The translations under genes were made by a program, and so were the position numbers. From assembly GCF_045788535.1 (NCBI RefSeq), contig NZ_CP074074.1, positions 1 to 64,000 of the forward strand: DNA of 64,000 bases, in the 5' to 3' direction. The notes under the pieces are model-generated. The model did not search any database. It saw nothing but the letters and a program-made list of their open reading frames with translations, and was not told where the DNA came from. This DNA comes from Allotamlana fucoidanivorans (GTDB lineage Bacteria > Bacteroidota > Bacteroidia > Flavobacteriales > Flavobacteriaceae). Below, piece after piece: positions 44,691 to 52,410 of this stretch (position 1 is its first letter; every line of letters begins with the position of its first letter).

Positions 44691-45380
44691 TTAACTAACC
44701 TTAGGATCAATTGCAATACTAGGACTCATGGTAGAAGACATGTGAATACTTTTCACATAAACCCCTTTTGCAGTTGTTGGTTTTAATTTAATTAATGTTT
44801 GTATTAATTCATTTGCGTTACCCGCAATTTTATCAGCACTAAATGATGCTTTACCAATAGCAGCATGTACAATACCTGTTTTATCAACTTTAAAGTCAAT
44901 TTTCCCAGCTTTTACTTCTGCTACTGCCTTAGCAATATCCATGGTTACTGTACCTGTTTTAGGGTTTGGCATTAAACCACGAGGACCTAATACACGTCCT
45001 AAAGGACCTAATTTACCCATAACACTAGGCATAGTTATAATAACATCTATATCAGTCCATCCGCTCTTGATTTTGTCAAGATACTCATCTAAACCTACAT
45101 AATCAGCTCCTGCTTCTTTAGCTTCTGCTTCTTTATCAGGTGTTACTAATGCTAATACTTTCATATCTTTACCAGTACCGTGAGGAAGTGATACTACACC
45201 TCTTACCATTTGATTTGCTTTACGAGGATCTACACCCAAACGTACTGCTATATCAACTGATGCGTCAAACTTTGTATTGGTAATTTCTTTTACTAGTTCA
45301 GATGCTTCATTTAATGAATACACCCTTCCTTTTTCAATTTTCGCTAAAGCTTCTTTTTGCTTTCTTGTTAATCTTGCCAT
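44691..45380 (-). CDS. rplA: 50S ribosomal protein L1
   Basis: A 229-residue protein of the L1 stalk. The central segment GPLGRVLGPRGLMPNPKTGT is the family signature. It follows rplK by 19 bases. In many bacteria L1 represses its own operon by binding the rplK leader. Confidence 0.98.
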   Translation of the reverse strand: MARLTRKQKEALAKIEKGRVYSLNEASELVKEITNTKFDASVDIAVRLGVDPRKANQMVRGVVSLPHGTGKDMKVLALVTPDKEAEAKEAGADYVGLDEYLDKIKSGWTDIDVIITMPSVMGKLGPLGRVLGPRGLMPNPKTGTVTMDIAKAVAEVKAGKIDFKVDKTGIVHAAIGKASFSADKIAGNANELIQTLIKLKPTTAKGVYVKSIHMSSTMSPSIAIDPKVS

Positions 45381-45399
45381 TTTCTAATGCTTTAATAGA

Positions 45400-45837
45400 T
45401 TAAGAAGGAAATTTTCCTGTTACAGTTATTCCCATCGATCTTGCAGTACCAGCAACCATTTTCATAGCAGAACCAATTTCAAATGCATTTAAATCTTGCA
45501 TTTTGTCTTCTGCGATAGTTTTAATCTGATCCCACGTTACTTTAGCTACTTTTTTTCGGTTAGGTTCTCCTGAACCTTTTTTCACCTTGGCCGCTTCTAA
45601 TAATTGTACTGCAGCTGGAGGCGTTTTGATTACAAAGTCAAATGACTTGTCTTTGTAAACAGAAATAACTACTGGTAATACTTTACCAGCCTTATCTTGT
45701 GTTCTCGCATTAAATTGCTTACAGAACTCCATGATATTAACTCCAGCAGCACCTAAAGCGGGTCCAACCGGTGGCGACGGATTCGCAGCACCTCCCCGAA
45801 CTTGTAACTTAACTACTTTACCTAATTCTTTTGCCAT
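45400..45837 (-). CDS. rplK: 50S ribosomal protein L11
   Basis: A 145-residue protein of the GTPase-associated centre. It shows the proline-rich ANPSPPVGPALGAAGVNIM segment, and the C-terminal rRNA-binding domain ends in ARSMGITVTG. Ordinary length, standard position after nusG. Confidence 0.98.
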   Translation of the reverse strand: MAKELGKVVKLQVRGGAANPSPPVGPALGAAGVNIMEFCKQFNARTQDKAGKVLPVVISVYKDKSFDFVIKTPPAAVQLLEAAKVKKGSGEPNRKKVAKVTWDQIKTIAEDKMQDLNAFEIGSAMKMVAGTARSMGITVTGKFPS

Positions 45838-45913
45838 TTTTAATAATTTAATTTGAAACCTTCTTATGTTTTGGAAGCGAAAGACGGTATCAATTTATAT
45901 AGTGTAACAATTA

Positions 45914-46468
45914 TTATACTTTTTCAACCTGCATATAACTTAACTCTAATGGTGTTTTTCTTCCAAAGATTTTCACCATTACTTCAAGCTTACGCTTTTC
46001 TTCATTTATTTTCTCAATAGTACCATCAAATCCGTTGAACGGCCCATCAATAACTTTTACGGTTTCTCCTTTTGTATAAGGAATTGCAACATTAGCCGTT
46101 TTCTCTACAGCCAATTCATCAACCTTACCTAACATTCTGTTTACTTCAGATTGTCTTAACGGCACAGGATCACCACCTTTAGTTTCACCTAAAAAACCAA
46201 TAACATTAGTTACTGAACGAATAATATGAGGCACTTCTCCAGTTAAATTCGCCTGAATCATAATATACCCAGGAAAAAACACCTTTTCTTTATGAATTTT
46301 TTTTCCGTTACGAATTTGAATCACACGCTCTGTTGGTACCAAAACCTGATCAACATAATCTTGCATCCCTAAACGAGCTATTTCATTCTCAATATAGGTT
46401 TTGATTTTGTTTTCCTGTCCACTTACCGCACGAACAACATACCACTTTTTATCACTTCCTTCAGACAT
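45914..46468 (-). CDS. nusG: Transcription termination/antitermination protein NusG
   Basis: A 184-residue NusG with the NGN domain (KWYVVRAVSGQENK, FFPGYIMIQ) and a C-terminal KOW domain (KGETVKVIDGPFNGFDG). It binds RNA polymerase and couples it to the ribosome or to Rho. It starts 25 bases after secE. Confidence 0.97.
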   Translation of the reverse strand: MSEGSDKKWYVVRAVSGQENKIKTYIENEIARLGMQDYVDQVLVPTERVIQIRNGKKIHKEKVFFPGYIMIQANLTGEVPHIIRSVTNVIGFLGETKGGDPVPLRQSEVNRMLGKVDELAVEKTANVAIPYTKGETVKVIDGPFNGFDGTIEKINEEKRKLEVMVKIFGRKTPLELSYMQVEKV

Positions 46469-46493
46469 AAATTTTTCTTTTTAACGTTAAATG

Positions 46494-46688
46494 TTAACTA
46501 ATCCATTGAAAGTAAGTAGTAATAACTTTACTGAATACTGTATCGATACCCCAAATAGCAAGAGAAAAAACAATTGAAAATACTGCAACCAATACAGTTA
46601 AACTCTGTCCTTCAGCCCAAGTAGGCCAAGTCACATTATTTTTTAACTCTCCAAATGAATCTTTTATGTAATTTACAAATCCTGCCAT
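46494..46688 (-). CDS. secE: Preprotein translocase subunit SecE
   Basis: A 64-residue short-form SecE with the conserved amphipathic region (KDSFGELKNNVTWPTW) and one membrane helix (about residues 32-54). It stabilises SecY in the protein-export channel. Located between tRNA-Trp and nusG, the usual bacterial order. Confidence 0.95.
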   Translation of the reverse strand: MAGFVNYIKDSFGELKNNVTWPTWAEGQSLTVLVAVFSIVFSLAIWGIDTVFSKVITTYFQWIS

Positions 46689-46755
46689 TTTGTTATTTTC
46701 TTTTTTTTAGACACGTTAAAATGTTTTTCAACCTATTTAACTATCTGTTTTTTTG

Positions 46756-46828
46756 CACGGGTTGCGAGACTCGAACTCACGACACCTGGTTTTGGAGACC
46801 AGTGCTCTACCAACTGAGCTAAACCCGT
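46756..46828 (-). tRNA. tRNA-Trp (anticodon CCA)
   Basis: Minus-strand cloverleaf with acceptor pair ACGGGTT/AACCCGT, anticodon stem CTGGT/ACCAG and loop CTCCAAA (anticodon CCA), T arm GTTCGAGTC. It lies between tuf and secE, a conserved location. Confidence 0.95.
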
Positions 46829-46902
46829 AAACATAAGCGAAGGTATTCCTTTTAAATTTCCGGAATACCTTTGCTCATTTATATTCTTATTAAACTATTG
46901 TA

Positions 46903-48090
46903 TTAGTCTAAAATTTCAGTTACCTGACCAGCACCAACTGTTCTACCTCCTTCACGGATAGCGAAACGTAAACCTACGTTCATTGCAATTGGCTGAATTA
47001 ACTCAACAGTAATAGTTAAGTTATCTCCTGGCATAACCATCTCAACTCCATCAGGTAAAGAAATGTTACCAGTTACATCAGTTGTACGTACGTAGAACTG
47101 TGGACGGTAGTTATTGTGGAAAGGCGTATGACGACCACCCTCTTCTTTTTTCAAGATATAAACCTCTGCTTTAAATTTAGCGTGAGGAGTTACAGAACCA
47201 GGCTTAGTGATTACCATACCTCTAGAGATTTGAGTTTTCTCAATACCTCTTAATAAGATACCAGCGTTATCACCAGCTTCACCTCTATCTAATATTTGAC
47301 GGAACATCTCAATACCAGTGATAGTAGAAGTTAACTTCTCAGCTCCCATACCAATGATTTCAACAGGATCTCCAGTTTTAGCTACACCAGTTTCAATACG
47401 ACCAGTTGCTACAGTACCACGACCAGTAATAGAGAATACGTCTTCGATAGGCATTAAGAAAGGCTTATCCATATCACGTACAGGCTCTTCAATCCAGTTA
47501 TCACAAGCATCCATTAACTCCATTACAGTATCAACCCATTTTTGCTCACCGTTAAGTGCACCTAAAGCTGAACCTGAAATTACAGGACCATTATCTCCAT
47601 CGTACTCATAGAAGTTTAATAGATCTCTTACTTCCATATCTACTAACTCTAAAAGCTCTTCATCATCAACCATATCAACTTTGTTTAAGAAAACAACGAT
47701 ACGAGGAATACCTACTTGACGACCTAATAAGATATGCTCACGAGTTTGTGGCATAGGACCATCAGTAGCAGCAACCACTAAGATAGCACCATCCATTTGA
47801 GCAGCACCAGTTACCATGTTCTTAACGTAATCCGCGTGACCTGGACAGTCAACGTGAGCATAGTGACGGTTAGCTGTTTGATATTCTACGTGAGATGTAT
47901 TAATTGTAATACCTCTTTCTTTCTCTTCAGGAGCGTTATCAATTTGATCGAAGTCTTTTGCTTCAGATAAACCTGCATCAGCTAATACTTTAGTAATAGC
48001 AGCAGTTAAAGTTGTTTTACCGTGATCTACGTGTCCAATTGTACCAATATTTAAGTGTGGTTTTGAACGATCAAAAGTTGCCTTTGCCAT
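46903..48090 (-). CDS. tuf: Elongation factor Tu
   Basis: A 395-residue GTPase that brings aminoacyl-tRNA to the ribosome. G1 GHVDHGKTT, switch I RGITINTSH, G3 DCPGHADY and G4 NKVDMVD are present, and domains II and III are complete. It is in the tRNA-tuf-tRNA-secE arrangement typical of bacteria; it is the only tuf copy in the window. Confidence 0.99.
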   Translation of the reverse strand: MAKATFDRSKPHLNIGTIGHVDHGKTTLTAAITKVLADAGLSEAKDFDQIDNAPEEKERGITINTSHVEYQTANRHYAHVDCPGHADYVKNMVTGAAQMDGAILVVAATDGPMPQTREHILLGRQVGIPRIVVFLNKVDMVDDEELLELVDMEVRDLLNFYEYDGDNGPVISGSALGALNGEQKWVDTVMELMDACDNWIEEPVRDMDKPFLMPIEDVFSITGRGTVATGRIETGVAKTGDPVEIIGMGAEKLTSTITGIEMFRQILDRGEAGDNAGILLRGIEKTQISRGMVITKPGSVTPHAKFKAEVYILKKEEGGRHTPFHNNYRPQFYVRTTDVTGNISLPDGVEMVMPGDNLTITVELIQPIAMNVGLRFAIREGGRTVGAGQVTEILD

Positions 48091-48162
48091 GTTTTTTAAT
48101 AATTTTAATCTTAGTTATATAATAATATTAGTGTACTCTGTTTTTTACCTCTAATATATTAG

Positions 48163-48234
48163 AGCCAATGACGAGATTTGAACTCGTGACCTCTTCCTTA
48201 CCAAGGAAACGCTCTACCCCTGAGCTACACCGGC
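48163..48234 (-). tRNA. tRNA-Thr (anticodon GGT)
   Basis: Minus-strand cloverleaf with acceptor GCCGGTG/CATTGGC (two G-T pairs), anticodon loop TTGGTAA (anticodon GGT) and T arm GTTCAAATC. It is the tRNA next to tuf. Confidence 0.93.
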
Positions 48235-48299
48235 GTAAAGTTTTTATTTCCTATTCTCTCAAAAGCCTTATATATTAAGACCAATTAATTGAAAGAAGA

Positions 48300-48321
48300 G
48301 ATTCCTGCCTTCGCAGGAATT
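48300..48321. repeat. Small palindromic element between tRNA genes
   Basis: ATTCCTGC and GCAGGAAT form a perfect 8-bp stem with a CTTC loop, between tRNA-Gly and tRNA-Thr(GGT). It resembles short palindromes found repeatedly in flavobacterial intergenic regions. It could also act in processing of the tRNA precursor. Confidence 0.45.
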
Positions 48322-48324
48322 TAG

Positions 48325-48397
48325 AGCGGGAGACCGGGTTCGAACCGGCGACATTCAGCTTGGAAGGCTGACGCTCTACCAACTGAGCTACTCCCGC
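48325..48397 (-). tRNA. tRNA-Gly (anticodon TCC)
   Basis: Minus-strand cloverleaf with acceptor GCGGGAG/CTCCCGC, anticodon stem TCAGC/GCTGA and loop CTTCCAA (anticodon TCC), T arm GTTCGAACC. Confidence 0.95.
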
Positions 48398-48426
48398 AAA
48401 TTTTAAAATTCAAACTTCAATTTTAG

Positions 48427-48509
48427 TGGGGAGAGCAGGATTCGAACCTGCGAAGGTAAAAACCAACAGATTTACAGTCTGTCCTCGTTGGCCGCTTGAG
48501 TATCTCCCC
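48427..48509 (-). tRNA. tRNA-Tyr (anticodon GTA)
   Basis: Minus-strand class II tRNA of 83 bases with acceptor GGGGAGA/TCTCCCC, anticodon loop CTGTAAA (anticodon GTA) and a long variable arm (about GTTGGTTTTTACCTTC). Confidence 0.95.
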
Positions 48510-48541
48510 AATGAATTTTATCAATATTTCTTAAGAACTTG

Positions 48542-48615
48542 AGCCGATAGAGGGACTCGAACCCACGACCTGCTGATTACAAATCAGCTGCTCTAGCCAG
48601 CTGAGCTATATCGGC
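48542..48615 (-). tRNA. tRNA-Thr (anticodon TGT), copy 2
   Basis: Identical over its mature sequence to the copy at 30370-30443, anticodon loop TTTGTAA. First tRNA of the operon that leads into Tyr, Gly, Thr(GGT) and tuf. Confidence 0.95.
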
Positions 48616-48643
48616 TTTTCTTACCTTTTTTACATATAAAAAA

Positions 48644-48665
48644 AGCCCGCTATTTCTAACGGACT
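48644..48665 (-). terminator. Terminator of the hpf gene
   Basis: On the minus strand AGTCCG pairs with CGGGCT (one U-G pair) and a run of seven T follows. It lies 53 bases after the hpf stop and overlaps the start region of the tRNA operon promoter. Confidence 0.65.
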
Positions 48666-48666
48666 G

Positions 48667-48696
48667 CAAATGTATATATTTTTTATTTTATTCAAA
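48667..48696 (-). promoter_or_regulatory. Promoter of the tRNA-tuf-secE-nusG-rpl-rpo operon
   Basis: Minus-strand TTTG (48693-48696), 18 bases, then TACATTTG (48667-48674, exact -7). Transcription would begin near 48660, within the hpf terminator arm. It is the only clear promoter ahead of the tRNA cluster. Confidence 0.5.
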
Positions 48697-48717
48697 ACAT
48701 ATTTTAACAAATTTTTG

Positions 48718-49020
48718 TTATAAATGCGTTCTTAATTTTTCTTTTCGCTTTATTAACTGTCTTTCAAGTGAGGCTACAGCCATATCTGCTCCTTCTTCAA
48801 AGGTTTTACATTGTTTTTTTACCACAAAACTATCTCCTGGAACACTTACCCTTGCCTCAAATATTTTATTCTCTTTTTCACTTGTATTTTCTACTTTTAA
48901 ATACACATCAGATTTAATTACCTTGTCGTAAAACAAATCCAACTTATCCATACGTTTTTGAATGAATGTGATTAATTTCTTATCAGCATTAAAATTAATT
49001 GATTGGGTGTTTACTTTCAT
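48718..49020 (-). CDS. hpf: Ribosome hibernation/translation-inhibitor protein (HPF/RaiA family)
   Basis: A 100-residue short-form protein with the beta-alpha-beta-beta-beta-alpha fold of the HPF/RaiA family, including FIQKRMDKLDLFYDKVI and the late basic helix (ASLERQLIKRKEK). It binds the 30S subunit in slow growth. It lies 39 bases after the recombinase gene. Confidence 0.9.
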   Translation of the reverse strand: MKVNTQSINFNADKKLITFIQKRMDKLDLFYDKVIKSDVYLKVENTSEKENKIFEARVSVPGDSFVVKKQCKTFEEGADMAVASLERQLIKRKEKLRTHL

Positions 49021-49059
49021 ACTCCTAATATTTTTTAGTTAGACAATAAATCAACAATA

Positions 49060-49950
49060 CTATTCCTTACCTCTAGGATGCGCATTAATATGCACTTGTT
49101 TCAATTCTGCTATACTATTGTGGGTGTAAACCTGGGTGGCAGCTAAACTTGAATGTCCTAAAAGTTCTTTAACAGCATTTAAATCGGCACCTTGGTTTAA
49201 CAAATGCGTAGCAAAAGAGTGTCTTAAAATATGAGGACTCTTTTTTACCTTTGTAGATGCTAAACTAAAATACTCATTTATTATTCTGTAAACAAGTGTT
49301 TCATAAATTTTCCTGCCTTTTTTTGTTAAAAAAAAATAATCCTCGTCAACAACACTATCCAAATCATTCCTGAAAACCAAATACTTACGTATGTTTTCAA
49401 CCACTGTATTTAATAATGGAATGAGACGTTCCTTATTTCGCTTACCTAAAACCTTAAGGGTTTTATTATTTAAATCAAAACTAGACATTTTAAGTTCAAC
49501 CAGCTCAGTGCGTCGTATTCCTGTTGAATAGAATAACTCAATAATAGTTAGATTTCTAACACTTTCAAAATCGTTTCTTGAATTTAATACCTCCAGAACG
49601 GTTTCTATTTCATGTTCAGAAAAAGGTGTTTGCACTTTTTTACTTGTTTTTAGCGCTTTGTGTTTTGACAATGGGTTTACTTTAATATCGCCTGTTTTTA
49701 ATAAAAACTTATAATAGCTATTTAAACTTGATATTTTCCTATTAATGCTCCGGTTTACTAAACCCTTTTCTACCAACAATACAATCCAACTTCTTATTTG
49801 CGTATAATGTATTTCTTCTAAACCATTTACCTCATACTCATTTTGCATAAACTCTAAAAACTCGTTTAAATCATTTTCATAGGCCACTACAGTAAGGCGA
49901 GAGTAATTTTTCTCTAACAACAAATAATCTAAGAAAGGCTTAAACGTCAT
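49060..49950 (-). CDS. Tyrosine recombinase, XerC/XerD family
   Basis: A 296-residue site-specific recombinase with an N-terminal SAM-like domain and a catalytic domain. Catalytic residues are visible: Arg in STGIRRTEL, Lys in VLGKRNKERL, HILRHSFATHLL, and the final His-Tyr in LGHSSLAATQVYTH. Length and context (between rpsU and hpf, no att site or phage gene) fit the chromosome-dimer resolution enzymes rather than a phage integrase. Two alternative residues lie upstream of the chosen ATG. Confidence 0.88.
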   Translation of the reverse strand: MTFKPFLDYLLLEKNYSRLTVVAYENDLNEFLEFMQNEYEVNGLEEIHYTQIRSWIVLLVEKGLVNRSINRKISSLNSYYKFLLKTGDIKVNPLSKHKALKTSKKVQTPFSEHEIETVLEVLNSRNDFESVRNLTIIELFYSTGIRRTELVELKMSSFDLNNKTLKVLGKRNKERLIPLLNTVVENIRKYLVFRNDLDSVVDEDYFFLTKKGRKIYETLVYRIINEYFSLASTKVKKSPHILRHSFATHLLNQGADLNAVKELLGHSSLAATQVYTHNSIAELKQVHINAHPRGKE

Positions 49951-50028
49951 ATACAAAGGAAAGTGTTATTTTAATTCATAAGCGTGATGAGTAAAAATAC
50001 AATCTTTTAAGGAAAATTGAATCAAAAA

Positions 50029-50051
50029 AAATCCCGCATAATGCGGGATTT
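50029..50051 (-). terminator. Terminator of rpsU
   Basis: AAATCCCGC and GCGGGATTT pair perfectly around a 5-base loop; on the minus strand a run of eight T follows. It separates rpsU from the recombinase gene. Confidence 0.85.
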
Positions 50052-50070
50052 TAATTTTGCTTTGTATTTA

Positions 50071-50265
50071 CTATACTTCCTCTGCGTCTCTCAACGATTG
50101 GATATATTGTGCTTTTTGAACCTGTGCTCTGCGCACCACTGAAGGCTTAGTGTAATACTTACGCTCTTGCAATTGATTCTTGATAGTGGTTCTTACAAAC
50201 TTACGTTTGTAACGTTTCAACGCTCTATCTATATTTTCTCCGTCTTTTACTGGAATTATCAACAT
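50071..50265 (-). CDS. rpsU: 30S ribosomal protein bS21
   Basis: A 64-residue basic protein of the small ribosomal subunit platform. It carries the S21 core (ENIDRALKRYKRKF, RKYYTKPSVVRR). In the Bacteroidota ribosome bS21 helps hold the 3' end of 16S rRNA in a pocket so the anti-SD is hidden; a tyrosine described there corresponds to Y54, present here. The message has a strong SD (50276-50281), which is rare in this phylum, as expected for autoregulation. Its own promoter and terminator frame the gene. Confidence 0.96.
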   Translation of the reverse strand: MLIIPVKDGENIDRALKRYKRKFVRTTIKNQLQERKYYTKPSVVRRAQVQKAQYIQSLRDAEEV

Positions 50266-50275
50266 AGTGTCTTAA

Positions 50276-50281
50276 CCTCCT
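50276..50281 (-). promoter_or_regulatory. Strong Shine-Dalgarno of rpsU
   Basis: Minus-strand AGGAGG, inside GAGAGGAGGTTAAG, ten bases before the ATG. I see no comparable SD in front of other starts in the window. In Flavobacterium johnsoniae, rpsU is reported to be one of the few SD-dependent messages, because ribosomes that lack bS21 expose the anti-SD. Confidence 0.8.
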
Positions 50282-50303
50282 CTCTTTTAGAATTTTCAGG
50301 CCG

Positions 50304-50336
50304 CAAATATAAAAACAATCTTTAATTTTAAACAAA
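50304..50336 (-). promoter_or_regulatory. Promoter of rpsU
   Basis: Minus-strand TTTG (50333-50336), 21 bases, then TATATTTG (50304-50311, exact -7). Transcription would start near 50297, giving a leader of about 32 bases that includes the SD. Confidence 0.7.
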
Positions 50337-50351
50337 AAAAATATTTTTTTT

Positions 50352-51518
50352 TTATGTTGCTGGCTTATAAGATTTTTTGTCAATAATAATCTTTGAAAGT
50401 ATTTCTCTTAGAATCTCTGAAGTTCCCCCGCCAATAGGCCCTAACCTACTATCTCGAAGCAGTCTTGCTAAAGGATAATCTTCCATATAGCCATAACCAC
50501 CTAAGAACTGTAAACATTCATAAATAACCTCATCAGCCATCTTTGTTGATTTCAATTTAGACATAGTGGCTTCTTTAACTACATATTCCCCCTTATTTAA
50601 TCTAAATACAACCGAGTAATTAAACTGCTTGCACACCTCCATATCTGAATATAAATCCACATATTTATGTCTTAAGGCTTGATACATATCTAAAGATTTA
50701 CCAAATGTTTTTCTTTCAGACATATATTGTAAGGCATAATCGAGAGCATATTCTGCTCTTGCGTGGGCATTAACACCCATTACTAAACGCTCTAGCGCAA
50801 AATGCTGCATTATATATGCAAACCCCTCATTTTCTTGACCTAACAAGTTAGTGACTGGCACCTTAACATTATCAAAAGCAATCTCTGCTGTATCTGAAGC
50901 TCTCCAACCCAATTTATCTAATTTGGTTGCCGTGATACCTGGCGTATCTCTATCTACAACAAAAATACTCATTCCCTTATTACCTTGCTCAGGACTCGTT
51001 TTTGCGGCCACTACTAAATAGTCACTATACACCCCATTGGTAATAAAGGTTTTAGCCCCATTAATCACATAATGATCATCAATCTTCACGGCTGTAGTAC
51101 GCATCCCTGCAACATCACTACCTCCCGATGGCTCAGAGATACATAAACAACCTATCTTATCACCAGCAATACTTGGTGCCAAATAGTTTTGTTTAATAGC
51201 TTCATCTCCTTCCGCATTAAGGTGCGTCATAGCTAAATAAACATGTGCCCAAATGGCCGCCGCAAACCCGCCTGAATTTATTTTTTGAAGCTCCTCTTGT
51301 AAAATAACCGTGTAAAAAAGATCAAGATTTAAACCTCCATAGGCCTCAGGATAGTTAATCCCAAAAAAACCCATGTCACCAAACTTCTTCCAAATAAATC
51401 TATCAATAGTTCCCGTTTTCTCCCATTTATCAATGTGCGGTAAAACTTCTTTTTTTAAAAAATCCTGAAGGCTTTTTCTAAACAGGTTATGCTCTTCAGT
51501 GAAGTACATGTTATTCAT
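50352..51518 (-). CDS. Acyl-CoA dehydrogenase family protein
   Basis: A 388-residue FAD enzyme of the acyl-CoA dehydrogenase family. Typical segments are CLCISEPSGGSDVAGM (substrate/FAD binding), INGAKTFITNG, the quinone-type KTFGKSLDMYQA and the C-terminal QFLGGYGYMEDYPLARLLRD, followed by GGTSEILREIL. The catalytic base position of the medium-chain group is occupied by the ordinary GGGTSE region. The exact acyl substrate is not clear. It overlaps the following ComEA-like gene by four bases. Confidence 0.9.
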   Translation of the reverse strand: MNNMYFTEEHNLFRKSLQDFLKKEVLPHIDKWEKTGTIDRFIWKKFGDMGFFGINYPEAYGGLNLDLFYTVILQEELQKINSGGFAAAIWAHVYLAMTHLNAEGDEAIKQNYLAPSIAGDKIGCLCISEPSGGSDVAGMRTTAVKIDDHYVINGAKTFITNGVYSDYLVVAAKTSPEQGNKGMSIFVVDRDTPGITATKLDKLGWRASDTAEIAFDNVKVPVTNLLGQENEGFAYIMQHFALERLVMGVNAHARAEYALDYALQYMSERKTFGKSLDMYQALRHKYVDLYSDMEVCKQFNYSVVFRLNKGEYVVKEATMSKLKSTKMADEVIYECLQFLGGYGYMEDYPLARLLRDSRLGPIGGGTSEILREILSKIIIDKKSYKPAT

Positions 51519-52387
51519 CTAGTTTCTTTTTCAAGATGCAAATATAATTTAATTATATCTATTTTATTTACAGGAAAGCCTTTTACTTTTTGCAATTCAT
51601 CAATTGAATTATACCCTTCTTTTAATTGGCGTTGTTCTATGATTTGATGCGCCAATTCATAATCTATATAAGGAATTGTTACCAATTGATTTACCGTAAT
51701 GGTATTAATATTAAACGTCTTGATGCTTCTTGGGGTTTTTAACTCAAATACTTTCAATATGCTTTGAATAACCTCTGGTGATAAATCATACACCTCATAA
51801 AGTTCAACCTCATCGGCAAAACCACCTTTAAACCTGTTTCTGAATTTGATAATTCTATTAGAAAGCACTTCTCCTACCCCATTCACAACCTGAAGTTCAC
51901 CTGCTGTGGCCTGATTTAAATCTTTCTTTTGATACGTTATTCTAGACGTGTTCTTTGCTGATGCTTTTTTAATACTAGAATTATTAATCCATTCAGGAAA
52001 TTTAAAATAGGGTGAGAGCACTTCTAATAACGAATCTGATACTTGAGTTACCTCTTGAAATTGTTTGGAAGAATTAATCCATTTATTGTCTTTTCTGAAT
52101 TGCAACAACCTATCAATCTCCACATTAGACATCCCCAAAACATACCCTTTATAGTCTGTAATAAAGTTAGGATTGAAAGGCGTTATTTCTGTCGATTTTT
52201 CTTTTATTTCAAGTTGTCTTAAAGAATCCACCTCTTTTTCAAACAGTAATAAGGCTTCCTCATTTACAACTAGTGGTTCTAAGGGCGCGCTTATGAAAAA
52301 ATACAAACATTGAAATAAAACAATAAGTATGAGCAATAAAAAAATCCCATGACGTTGTTTTTTAGAAAACTGAAAATGGGATTTCAT
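51515..52387 (-). CDS. ComEA-like helix-hairpin-helix protein
   Basis: A 290-residue protein with one N-terminal membrane helix (about residues 12-31) and four helix-hairpin-helix repeats, of which DLNQATAGELQVVNGVGEVLSNRI and FNINTITVNQLVTIPYIDY carry the ComEA-like DNA-binding pattern. ComEA binds incoming DNA during natural uptake. This longer multi-repeat form is common in Bacteroidota. It is translated upstream of the acyl-CoA dehydrogenase (ATGA overlap); no other competence gene is nearby. Confidence 0.8.
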   Translation of the reverse strand: MKSHFQFSKKQRHGIFLLLILIVLFQCLYFFISAPLEPLVVNEEALLLFEKEVDSLRQLEIKEKSTEITPFNPNFITDYKGYVLGMSNVEIDRLLQFRKDNKWINSSKQFQEVTQVSDSLLEVLSPYFKFPEWINNSSIKKASAKNTSRITYQKKDLNQATAGELQVVNGVGEVLSNRIIKFRNRFKGGFADEVELYEVYDLSPEVIQSILKVFELKTPRSIKTFNINTITVNQLVTIPYIDYELAHQIIEQRQLKEGYNSIDELQKVKGFPVNKIDIIKLYLHLEKETR

Positions 52388-52410
52388 AGACTTATGTTTT
52401 TAAAGTTATG

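Noticed and set aside
49060..49950. Tyrosine recombinase as sign of a mobile element
   Set aside because: It stands between rpsU and hpf with no att repeat, tRNA junction or phage gene, and its length and motifs fit XerC/XerD.
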